A DNA stretch of 7,480 bases, from positions 1,478 through 8,957 of the forward strand of contig JANQUX010000106.1 of assembly GCA_030730545.1 (NCBI GenBank), written 5' to 3'. A program made the translations under genes and the position numbers. Each line of letters starts with the position of its first letter. Within the stretch, counting starts at the first letter, position 1. A model generated the notes under the pieces. That model was given only the letters and a program-made list of their open reading frames with translations, had not been told where the DNA came from and did not search any database. This DNA comes from Maribacter sp. (GTDB lineage: Bacteria > Bacteroidota > Bacteroidia > Flavobacteriales > Flavobacteriaceae). Positions 1 through 6,308 of this stretch are shown here, piece by piece.

Positions 1-2
1 TC

Positions 3-140
3 TCCGGACTGCTCTGTACCTATTTTGGATTAAAAGGAGAATTTATTTTAACCTATAACGGCATTGCCCTATTTATGGCTTGGGCATCATTTTTTCTCGC
101 TTTTAGTGCTTTTAAAAAAGAAAGATCTAGTGATAGTTAG
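3..140 (+). CDS. C-terminal end of an unidentified integral membrane protein (partial, 5' end outside window)
   Basis: An open frame enters from the left edge and runs 45 codons to a TAG stop at 138-140; the other two plus-strand frames are closed within the first 60 bases. The peptide is hydrophobic. About residues 15-37 of the visible part (beginning ILTYNGIALFMAW) form one clear membrane-spanning stretch, and a shorter hydrophobic patch (GLLCTYFGL) precedes it. The tail is short and charged (KKERSSDS), so the C-terminus is probably cytoplasmic by the positive-inside rule. It lies 73 bases upstream of radA on the same strand and may be co-transcribed with it. I do not recognise the family from so short a tail and assign no function. 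That it is a real coding end is likely, given its composition and the absence of a better frame. Confidence 0.6.
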   Translation, partial: SGLLCTYFGLKGEFILTYNGIALFMAWASFFLAFSAFKKERSSDS

Positions 141-186
141 ATCATAATTTCATTCTTAGATGTACTCATTCTAAACTTCTTGCTAC

Positions 187-213
187 CTTTAGCCTTTTCG
201 ATAAAAGCTAAAG
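187..213 (+). promoter_or_regulatory. Hairpin abutting the radA start codon
   Basis: CTTTAGC (187-193) pairs perfectly with GCTAAAG (207-213), and TTTT (195-198) pairs with AAAA (203-206). This gives an 11-bp stem with one bulged C (194) and a CGAT tetraloop (199-202). The last paired base is immediately before the ATG at 214. No T-run follows it, so it does not look like an ordinary intrinsic terminator for the upstream gene. A sequence one base off the Bacteroidetes -7 box, TACCTTTA, lies at 184-191. If used, transcription would start inside the structure and remove its left arm. A role in controlling access to the start codon is inference. Confidence 0.45.
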
Positions 214-1575
214 ATGGCCAAGACAAAAACTGCATTTTTTTGCCAAAATTGTGGAACCCAATATGCAAAATGGGTAGGACAGTGTTCTGCCTGTAAACAA
301 TGGAATACCGTTGTTGAAGAGGTAGTGCAAAAAGAAGAGAAAGCAAGCTGGAAAACTCCTTCTCAGACATCAAAAAGAGTTTCTAAACCTCTTTTGGTCA
401 ATGAAATCAGTATTGAAAAAGAAGTACGCCTCAACACCTTTGACCTTGAGTTCAATAGAGTTCTTGGTGGCGGCTTAGTACCTGGCGCCCTAGTTTTACT
501 TGGCGGTGAACCTGGTGTTGGAAAAAGTACGCTCCTTCTTCAAATTGCTTTAAAACTACCCTATAAGACACTATATGTTTCTGGTGAAGAAAGCCAAAAA
601 CAGATTAAAATGCGGGCCGATAGAATTCACCCAAACAGCCAAACTTGTTTTATTCTAACGGAAACTAAAACTCAAAATATCTTTAAACAAATTGAAGCTA
701 CAGAACCAGATATTGTAGTAATCGATTCTATACAAACATTACACTCAGATTATATAGAGTCTGCCGCAGGTAGTATTTCTCAAATTCGGGAATGTACGGC
801 AGAGCTTATAAAATTTGCTAAAGAGACGAACACACCCGTAATACTTATCGGTCATATTACTAAAGATGGTTCTATTGCAGGACCTAAAATTCTAGAACAC
901 ATGGTCGATACCGTTCTACAATTCGAGGGTGATCGAAACTATGTATATCGTATTCTGAGATCGCTAAAAAACAGATTCGGATCAACCGCAGAGCTTGGTA
1001 TATATGAAATGCAAGGCAGCGGATTACGCGAAGTCAATAATCCGTCAGAAGTATTGATTTCTAAAAACGACGATGGATTAAGTGGTACCGCCATTGCCTC
1101 GACCGTTGAAGGTATGCGCCCATTACTTATAGAAATTCAAGCTTTAGTGAGTACAGCTGTTTACGGCACACCTCAACGTTCTACAACTGGCTACAATGCC
1201 AAAAGACTAAACATGCTATTGGCCGTATTAGAAAAACGGGCAGGTTTTAAACTTGGAGCAAAAGATGTTTTCTTGAATATAACCGGTGGTATTTCAGTAG
1301 ACGATCCTGCAATCGATTTAGCCGTTGTTGCAGCAATTTTATCGAGCAATGAAGACATCCCTATTGACAAGGGTATTTGCTTTGCTGCCGAAGTTGGGCT
1401 AGCTGGCGAAATTAGACCTGTACAAAGAGTGGAGCAACGAATTCTTGAAGCCGAAAAGCTCGGGTACACTACTATTATCATTTCAAAAAATAATAAAATA
1501 GGACTTAAATCGACCAAAATAAAAATTCTATTGGCTTCTAAAATCGAAGAAGTGGCAGCTAATTTATTCGGCTAG
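214..1575 (+). CDS. radA: DNA repair/recombination ATPase RadA (Sms)
   Basis: RadA is a RecA-related, DnaB-like motor that helps process recombination intermediates by branch migration, working with RecA in the cytoplasm. The protein has 453 residues, the usual family length, and shows the whole domain order. An N-terminal C4 zinc finger has Cys10, Cys13, Cys24 and Cys27. The ATPase core has Walker A GEPGVGKST at 98-106 and Walker B IVVIDS at 167-172. The RadA-specific KNRFG motif is at 252-256. A Lon-protease-like C-terminal domain spans about 275-453 and includes GGISVDDPAIDLA at 358-370. The start is firm: an in-frame TAA at 202-204 blocks any upstream extension and MAKTKTAFFCQNCG is a typical RadA beginning. 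No Shine-Dalgarno is seen; an 11-bp hairpin ends at base 213. Its TAG stop overlaps the stop of a small convergent frame. No key residue is missing. Confidence 0.97.
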   Translation: MAKTKTAFFCQNCGTQYAKWVGQCSACKQWNTVVEEVVQKEEKASWKTPSQTSKRVSKPLLVNEISIEKEVRLNTFDLEFNRVLGGGLVPGALVLLGGEPGVGKSTLLLQIALKLPYKTLYVSGEESQKQIKMRADRIHPNSQTCFILTETKTQNIFKQIEATEPDIVVIDSIQTLHSDYIESAAGSISQIRECTAELIKFAKETNTPVILIGHITKDGSIAGPKILEHMVDTVLQFEGDRNYVYRILRSLKNRFGSTAELGIYEMQGSGLREVNNPSEVLISKNDDGLSGTAIASTVEGMRPLLIEIQALVSTAVYGTPQRSTTGYNAKRLNMLLAVLEKRAGFKLGAKDVFLNITGGISVDDPAIDLAVVAAILSSNEDIPIDKGICFAAEVGLAGEIRPVQRVEQRILEAEKLGYTTIIISKNNKIGLKSTKIKILLASKIEEVAANLFG

Positions 1576-1679
1576 CGCTTATCTCTCATAATTCTAGCCA
1601 AAACCATTATAATTATTATTACTACAAGAATGAGGACTATTTGTCCAAATCCCACTTTTAACAGTACTAGGCTTCCCAT
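1572..1679 (-). CDS. Putative 35-residue single-span membrane peptide downstream of tas
   Basis: The frame starts with ATG at 1679-1677, one base after the tas TAA stop (1683-1681), and ends with TAG at 1574-1572. It encodes 35 residues: a short N-terminus with one Lys (MGSLVLLKVGFGQ), a continuous hydrophobic run of about 15 residues (IVLILVVIIIIMVLA), then a basic tail RIMRDKR. This is the classic pattern of a small single-pass protein with a cytoplasmic C-terminus. Tas itself ends in the same NPAP/YPAP-like way as E. coli Tas, so this frame is not a broken-off tas tail. The 1-base spacing suggests translational coupling to tas. The GFGQIVLILVV stretch recalls the TatA membrane helix, but the TatA FG hinge and amphipathic helix are absent, so I do not call it TatA. 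AT-rich DNA yields hydrophobic frames by chance, so the call is moderate. No function is assigned. Confidence 0.45.
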   Translation of the reverse strand: MGSLVLLKVGFGQIVLILVVIIIIMVLARIMRDKR

Positions 1680-1680
1680 A

Positions 1681-2721
1681 TTATGGTGCTGGATTTGGTA
1701 TTGAATTGTGAATAGCTTCTATTTTTTCGATAATATCATCAGACAAATCAACATCTATACTGCCAATATTTTCTTCTAGTTGCCTAATGCTAGTAGCACC
1801 AATAATAGTACTGGTAACAAAAGGTCTTGTATTTACAAATGCCAATGCCATTTGCGCAAGGGTTAGGTCATTGACTTGTGCCAATTCATAATATCTTTTT
1901 GTAGCCTCAACAGCTCTTTCGCCGATATATCTATTATATTGAGGAAAAAGACTCAACCTTGAACCTTCGGGCATTCTATCACCCAAATACTTTCCACTTA
2001 ACGCACCAAAGCCCATAGGGGAATATGCCAGTAAGCCTACTTGCTCTCTCATAGCTATCTCTGCCATACCAACTTCGAACAATCTATTCAATAAACTATA
2101 AGGGTTTTGAACCGTTATTGTTCTTGGTAATGTACCATGTACTTTACTTTCTTCTAAAAATCGCATGGTACCCCAAGGTGTTTCGTTCGATATACCTACA
2201 TGTTTAATTTTACCTTCACGTATTAAATCGCGCATGGTTTCTAAAACCTGATGAATATTATCTTCCCAATGGTCAGATATATCATGCTTATAGCCTCTTT
2301 GACCGAAATAATTAGTGCTTCTGTCTGGCCAATGAAGTTGATATAAATCGATATAATCTGTCTGCAAACGTTCTAAACTACCTTCAACTGCATCAATTAT
2401 CGATTCTCTAGTAAATCCGGTAGTTCGAATAAACTTCGTCATTTCGGCTTTTCCGGCAATCTTAGTAGCTAGTACTATGTCTTCCCTATTGCCATTCTTC
2501 TTAAACCAATTACCAATAACTTTCTCGGTAGCGGCATATCTATCTTTATGCGCAGGAACGGGATATAATTCTGCCGTATCTATAAAGTTAACACCGTTAT
2601 CAATGGCAAAGTTTATTTGCTCATGCCCCTCTTCCTCGGTATTTTGATTACCCCAGGTCATTGTGCCCAAACAAATTTTACTTACTTCAATATCTGTATG
2701 CGGTAAATTGGTATAGATCAT
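1681..2721 (-). CDS. tas: NADP(H)-dependent aldo/keto reductase, Tas family
   Basis: This is a cytoplasmic aldo/keto reductase (TIM barrel) that reduces carbonyl substrates with NADPH; the physiological substrate of Tas-type enzymes is not settled. Its 346 residues equal my recollection of E. coli Tas, and the resemblance is strong throughout: LGTMTWGNQNTEE near 18-30, AELYPVPAH at 50-58, SNETPWGTMRFL at 178-189, VQNPYSLLNRLFEVG at 204-218, and an ending of PNPAP. The catalytic tetrad is visible as Asp48, Tyr53, Lys87 and His130. The start ATG (2721-2719) gives the standard N-terminus MIYTNLPHTDIEVS. It lies 70 bases downstream of xth on the same strand and one base upstream of a small membrane-peptide frame. 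A TAGTTTTG -7-type box at 2758-2751 could give it its own promoter. The gene is intact. Confidence 0.93.
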   Translation of the reverse strand: MIYTNLPHTDIEVSKICLGTMTWGNQNTEEEGHEQINFAIDNGVNFIDTAELYPVPAHKDRYAATEKVIGNWFKKNGNREDIVLATKIAGKAEMTKFIRTTGFTRESIIDAVEGSLERLQTDYIDLYQLHWPDRSTNYFGQRGYKHDISDHWEDNIHQVLETMRDLIREGKIKHVGISNETPWGTMRFLEESKVHGTLPRTITVQNPYSLLNRLFEVGMAEIAMREQVGLLAYSPMGFGALSGKYLGDRMPEGSRLSLFPQYNRYIGERAVEATKRYYELAQVNDLTLAQMALAFVNTRPFVTSTIIGATSIRQLEENIGSIDVDLSDDIIEKIEAIHNSIPNPAP

Positions 2722-2750
2722 TCAACTATTCTATTTGCTAACATTAAACG

Positions 2751-2758
2751 CAAAACTA
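2751..2758 (-). promoter_or_regulatory. Candidate Bacteroidetes -7 promoter box for tas
   Basis: Read on the minus strand, TAGTTTTG matches the Bacteroidetes -7 consensus TAnnTTTG exactly. It sits about 29 bases before the tas ATG, which would leave a leader of roughly 20-25 bases. No TTG-type -33 element is found at the expected spacing. In AT-rich DNA an isolated match can arise by chance, so this is only a candidate. Confidence 0.3.
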
Positions 2759-2771
2759 CTAAATATTTTGA

Positions 2772-2785
2772 GGGTAGTTGTACCC
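2772..2785 (-). terminator. Short hairpin after xth, possible weak terminator
   Basis: GGGTA (2772-2776) and TACCC (2781-2785) form a 5-bp GC-containing stem with a 4-base loop, starting six bases past the xth stop in the minus direction. The bases that follow on that strand (TCAAAATATTT) are AT-rich but not a clean U-run, so termination would be weak at best and xth may read through into tas. It may equally be a chance palindrome. Confidence 0.25.
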
Positions 2786-2791
2786 ATATAG

Positions 2792-3556
2792 TTAACTCTC
2801 TACCTCTATCAATATTGGGCAGTGATCACTATGTTTTGCTTCAGACAAAATTACCGATCTAGACAGCCTATCTTTCAATGTAGCGGCTACCATGGCATAG
2901 TCTAAACGCCAACCCTTATTGTTATTTCTAGCATTCGCCCTATAACTCCACCAGGTATAATTATCTGGCTCAGTATTAAACTCCCTAAAACTATCTATGA
3001 ATCCGCTTTTCATGAAATCTCCTATCCACTCTCTTTCAACTGGTAAAAATCCTGATACGTTTTTTAAGCCCACAGGATTGTGAATATCTATAGCTTCATG
3101 GCAAATGTTATAATCGCCCAATACAATTAAATTAGGTTTTGTCAACCTCAATGCATTGGCATATTCTTGAAAATCTGCCATGTACGTAAGCTTAAAATCT
3201 AAACGCTGCATATTTGTGCCTGAAGGCAAATACATGCTCATAATAGAAATATCTCCGAAATCGGCACGAATATTTCTTCCCTCAAAATCCATATACGCTA
3301 TGCCAGTGCCAAAAACCACATCATCTGGTTTTGTTTTTGAAAGTATGGCCACGCCACTGTAACCTTTCTTTTGCGCACTGTACCAATAATTGTATTTATA
3401 ACCTACGTCTTCAAATAATGAAAGATTCAGCTGATCCTCATTTGCCTTAATTTCTTGCAAACAAACTACATCTGGTGAAACTGCCACCAACCAATCTAAA
3501 AATCCTTTTTTTAATGCCGCCCTAATTCCATTTACATTGTAAGAAACAATCTTCAT
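2792..3556 (-). CDS. xth: Exodeoxyribonuclease III / AP endonuclease (ExoA/XthA family)
   Basis: This enzyme cleaves DNA 5' to abasic sites in base-excision repair and trims 3' ends of double-stranded DNA, using a divalent metal. The 254 residues form one endonuclease/exonuclease/phosphatase domain, close to the usual length (E. coli ExoIII has 268). Active-site residues are all visible: Asn7 in MKIVSYNVNGIRA, Glu35 in CLQEIKA, Tyr109 in MSMYLPSG, Asp148 and Asn150 in LGDYNI, Asp219 in WRLDYAM, and Asp244-His245 in SDHCPI. The start ATG at 3556-3554 gives the canonical N-terminus. Upstream on the minus strand, TATTTTTA (3581-3574) is one base off the Bacteroidetes -7 box and lies at a plausible distance from the start. 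It is the first gene of a minus-strand group with tas, and is divergent from the barrel/receptor pair. Family assignment is secure; whether it is mainly AP endonuclease or exonuclease cannot be read from sequence. Confidence 0.96.
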   Translation of the reverse strand: MKIVSYNVNGIRAALKKGFLDWLVAVSPDVVCLQEIKANEDQLNLSLFEDVGYKYNYWYSAQKKGYSGVAILSKTKPDDVVFGTGIAYMDFEGRNIRADFGDISIMSMYLPSGTNMQRLDFKLTYMADFQEYANALRLTKPNLIVLGDYNICHEAIDIHNPVGLKNVSGFLPVEREWIGDFMKSGFIDSFREFNTEPDNYTWWSYRANARNNNKGWRLDYAMVAATLKDRLSRSVILSEAKHSDHCPILIEVES

Positions 3557-3671
3557 GTGTCTTCATTTTGGCTTAAAAATAAAAAAGAGTTGAAGATTAT
3601 AGGTGCTTACTTTCTATTAAAATCATAATTTCACAGCTTTTAAATCTTATTTGCATTTTAAAACGCATCTT

Positions 3672-4193
3672 ATGAACAAATATATTTTTTCTATTCTCGT
3701 ATTATGTATAACAACTTCATCATTTGCACAGGCGTATCGTGATAGTGATAATAGCCATGAAGTAAAATTAAATATTGGTCAATTTTTGGTTACTACCACC
3801 ATTGAATTCGGTTACGAATATTATCTTAATGAAGACACTAGTATTGGAGGAACTATGTATTTTGATGGTAAAGCAACAGATTACAATGGTAATTTCGGTA
3901 TTGGACCAAATTTAAGGGCTTATTTTGGTTACGGACCTAAAAGTGGTCTTTTCGCAGAAGTATTCGGTCTGTATTATACTGGTGAAGATGATGTGGATTC
4001 TGAAGTTCTAGGCAATAGAAACTACGACTATTCTACTGTAGCACTAGGTCTAGGTGGCGGTTATAAATGGGCTACAAGAAGCCAAAAATTTACCATCGAA
4101 TTAAATGGAGGGCTAGGTAGAAACATTAATCCTGAAGATTTTCAAGATGACTTTATGTTCAAAGCCGGTTTATCTTTAGGTTACCGCTTTTAA
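3672..4193 (+). CDS. Small secreted outer-membrane beta-barrel protein, DUF3575-like
   Basis: The product has 173 residues. It opens with a signal peptide (MNKYIFSILVLCITTSSFAQ) whose likely cleavage is between Ala19 and Gln20. The mature part alternates polar and hydrophobic/aromatic residues in short strands separated by Gly- and Asp-rich turns, and it ends in GLSLGYRF. A terminal Phe is the usual outer-membrane barrel assembly signal. The opening of the mature chain (YRDSDNSHEVKLNIGQF) and the later ALGLGGGYKW and GGLGRN stretches resemble the Bacteroidetes DUF3575 family as I remember it; the function is unknown. The ATG at 3672 is preferred over the in-frame TTG at 3651, because the longer form would put HFKTHL ahead of the signal peptide. 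It precedes a TonB-dependent receptor by 26 bases on the same strand, so the two are probably co-transcribed. No clear promoter is seen in the 115 bases separating it from xth. Confidence 0.8.
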   Translation: MNKYIFSILVLCITTSSFAQAYRDSDNSHEVKLNIGQFLVTTTIEFGYEYYLNEDTSIGGTMYFDGKATDYNGNFGIGPNLRAYFGYGPKSGLFAEVFGLYYTGEDDVDSEVLGNRNYDYSTVALGLGGGYKWATRSQKFTIELNGGLGRNINPEDFQDDFMFKAGLSLGYRF

Positions 4194-4197
4194 TAGG

Positions 4198-4205
4198 TAT
4201 TTTTG
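4198..4205 (+). promoter_or_regulatory. Candidate -7 promoter box between the barrel and receptor genes
   Basis: TATTTTTG matches the Bacteroidetes -7 consensus TAnnTTTG exactly and lies 14 bases before the receptor ATG, giving a very short leader if used. No convincing TTG -33 element is present about 19-21 bases upstream, where the barrel gene is still being read. It could give the receptor expression independent of the barrel, or be a chance match. Confidence 0.25.
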
Positions 4206-4219
4206 GGGTTTATCATCCT

Positions 4220-6307
4220 ATGAAAAAACTAGTATTCTTAGTATTATTTATTAAAATCTCTTCAAGCCTTTTTGCACAGAATACTGTCGAAAAAGATAGT
4301 GTTACCCAATTAAACGAAGTTATTGTAATAGACACGCTTACGGCAAAAAATGCTATTGGCATTATCCCGTCACAGACCATTGGCGCATCCACATTTGCAA
4401 ATTATAGTCCCGTTGATTTTATTAGTTCAATTAATCAAGTTTCTGGTGTCTATGCGTTATCGGGTGCTTTGAACACCAATAGAATAACGATCAGAGGTGT
4501 GGGCGCACGAACACCTTTTGGCACCGATAAATTAAGACTTTACTACAACAATATTCCTATTACAAACGGAACGGGATCTTCAACTATTGAAGCGTTCGAC
4601 CTAGAAAACCTAACCTCTGTTGAAATCATTAAAGGACCAAAAGGAACTGGATTTGGAACTAATTTAGGCGGAGCAATTATCTTGAATACCAAACAACTGA
4701 GCGACCAACCTACTAAGCTCACCAATAACACTACCATTGGTTCTTACGGATTATTTAAAAATAGTTTAGGATTTACTCACTCACAGGAGGATTTTTACAT
4801 GACGCTTCAATACGGTCATATGGAAATTGACGGATATCGTGATAACAATAGATTTGAACGTGACGGAATTCTATTAAATACAATTTTTAAACTTTCAGCT
4901 AAAAGTGAAATTGGACTTCTGATAAATCATATTGACTACTCGGCTCAAATCGCTAGCTCAATAAGTCAAGAAGATTTCGATGAAGACCCTACCCAAGCTG
5001 CATTTACTTGGCAATCAGCCAAAGGATATGAAGATAACAATTATAGCCTAATAGGGCTTTCTCATACCTATTACGCAAATTCTAATATTAAAAATACGAC
5101 CAGTTTATTTTACACTTATTTAGACCATTATGAACCTGCGCCGTTCAATATTTTAGATGAATACACTAATGGCTACGGTTTTAGAACCTTATTCTCTGGT
5201 AAAATAAATATTTCTGAAAATGATTTATTATACACCTTCGGCGCTGAACTTTATAAAGATGAATACTCATGGGGAACTTTTGAAAACCTTTATAGAGATA
5301 ACAATGGTAACGGAAGCTTACAAGGAGACAGATTATCTCAAAACAAAGAGTTTCGAAGCCAAATCAATGCTTTCGCAACAGCTTCTTATTCATTTACGAA
5401 TAAATTGACCGTACAATTAGGATTAAACAGTAATAAAACTCAATATGATTTTAGAGATTTGTTTAACTCTGGCGAAACAAATACAAGTGCCAATAGGGAC
5501 TTTAAAACCTTATTCTTACCTAGTTTAGATGTCAACTATGCTATTACCCTATTAAACCAATTGTATGCGAACATTAGCCGCGGATTTTCTAACCCGAGTT
5601 TAGAAGAAACATTAACCCCTGACGGAATCATAAACACCGATATTGTTCAAGAAACGGGCACAAACTACGAAATTGGCATTGAACATAAAAGCAAAGATGA
5701 TAGGCTAAAATTGGATGTCGCTTTTTACCTAATGCCCATTAATAATTTACTGGTCGCCAAACGCGTTGGCGACAACCAGTATATTGGGCGTAATGCGGGT
5801 AAAACCAAACATCAAGGTGTTGATCTAGACTGGAGTTATCGCATTAACTTAACCAATAAAATAACGATATCACCATTTATAAGCTACACCTATAGTAATC
5901 ATAAATTCGTTGATTTCATAGATGAAGAGGCTGATGCAGATTACTCTGAAAATGCATTAACAGGTGTGCCAAAAAACAAAATAAATTCTGGAATACAGAC
6001 GAATTTCGGAAACGGATTGTTTGCAAATATTACCCATCAATTTATTGATGAAATACCGTTAACAGATGCGAATTCACTTTATAGTGACTCCTTTAATTTA
6101 TTGAACATTAAAGTGGGCTACAAAAATCAGATAACAGAAAAATTACGTGTAGGTATAGATTTTGGCATCAATAATCTAATGGACACAAAGTATGCCCAAT
6201 CAGTATTAATAAATGCTACAGGATTTGGAGGAAATGCCCCAAGGTATTTCTACCCTGGGAACACTATTAATTATTATGGTGGTGTAAAACTGAATTACAC
6301 CCTATAA
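4220..6307 (+). CDS. TonB-dependent outer-membrane receptor (siderophore/small-ligand type)
   Basis: This is an active-transport receptor in the outer membrane, powered by TonB-ExbB-ExbD. It has 695 residues. A signal peptide (MKKLVFLVLFIKISSSLFAQ) is cut near residue 20. A TonB-box-like QLNEVIVI follows at 30-37. The plug domain spans about 55-160, with IRGVGART at 91-98 and VEIIKGPKGTGFG at 134-146. The remainder is a 22-strand-type barrel with alternating strands, including NISRGFSNPSLEE at 451-463, RNAGKTKHQGVD at 524-535 and a C-terminal APRYFYPGNTINYYGG at 673-688. The carboxypeptidase-like domain common in SusC-type receptors is absent, and no SusD partner is adjacent. Length and the NAGK/PRYFYPGN motifs fit FecA- or siderophore-type receptors better. 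The chain ends in NYTL rather than the usual Phe. The substrate is not readable. It is preceded by the barrel gene and ends one base before the convergent glyS stop. Confidence 0.92.
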   Translation: MKKLVFLVLFIKISSSLFAQNTVEKDSVTQLNEVIVIDTLTAKNAIGIIPSQTIGASTFANYSPVDFISSINQVSGVYALSGALNTNRITIRGVGARTPFGTDKLRLYYNNIPITNGTGSSTIEAFDLENLTSVEIIKGPKGTGFGTNLGGAIILNTKQLSDQPTKLTNNTTIGSYGLFKNSLGFTHSQEDFYMTLQYGHMEIDGYRDNNRFERDGILLNTIFKLSAKSEIGLLINHIDYSAQIASSISQEDFDEDPTQAAFTWQSAKGYEDNNYSLIGLSHTYYANSNIKNTTSLFYTYLDHYEPAPFNILDEYTNGYGFRTLFSGKINISENDLLYTFGAELYKDEYSWGTFENLYRDNNGNGSLQGDRLSQNKEFRSQINAFATASYSFTNKLTVQLGLNSNKTQYDFRDLFNSGETNTSANRDFKTLFLPSLDVNYAITLLNQLYANISRGFSNPSLEETLTPDGIINTDIVQETGTNYEIGIEHKSKDDRLKLDVAFYLMPINNLLVAKRVGDNQYIGRNAGKTKHQGVDLDWSYRINLTNKITISPFISYTYSNHKFVDFIDEEADADYSENALTGVPKNKINSGIQTNFGNGLFANITHQFIDEIPLTDANSLYSDSFNLLNIKVGYKNQITEKLRVGIDFGINNLMDTKYAQSVLINATGFGGNAPRYFYPGNTINYYGGVKLNYTL
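5748..5781. repeat. Imperfect inverted repeat inside the TonB receptor gene
   Basis: TCGCCAA (5754-5760) pairs with TTGGCGA (5766-5772) around a 5-base ACGCG loop. Outside this, TACTGG (5748-5753) pairs with CCAGTA (5776-5781), separated on the right side only by an unpaired CAA (5773-5775). The result is 13 base pairs with one three-base bulge, more GC-rich than its surroundings. It falls at about codons 510-521, within the barrel region. A structural or regulatory role is not established. Confidence 0.6.
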
Positions 6308-6308
6308 A

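Noticed and set aside
137..373. 78-codon open frame on the minus strand over the radA start
   Set aside because: It overlaps the securely identified radA zinc-finger coding region and has no recognisable protein features.
1191..1517. 108-codon open frame on the minus strand within radA
   Set aside because: It is antisense to the conserved Lon-like domain of radA; its Ser/Ala-rich composition is typical of a shadow frame.
1572..1679. Calling the small membrane peptide a TatA/E translocase component
   Set aside because: Only the GFGQIVLILVV stretch resembles TatA; the FG hinge, amphipathic helix and acidic/basic tail are missing.
3180..3362. 60-codon plus-strand frame within xth
   Set aside because: It is antisense to conserved exonuclease III motifs, with no independent support.
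3651..3671. TTG at 3651 as the start of the DUF3575-like barrel gene
   Set aside because: It would add HFKTHL before a complete signal peptide; the ATG at 3672 gives a normal secreted N-terminus.
4543..4737. 64-codon minus-strand frame within the TonB receptor gene
   Set aside because: It is antisense to the plug-domain coding region; shadow frame.
5220..5408. 62-codon plus-strand frame within the receptor gene in another frame
   Set aside because: It overlaps continuous barrel-coding sequence; no start signal or family resemblance.
6091..6113. CTTTAAT / ATTAAAG inverted repeat with a 9-base loop inside the receptor gene
   Set aside because: The 7-bp stem is almost entirely A/T and easily expected by chance in this base composition.
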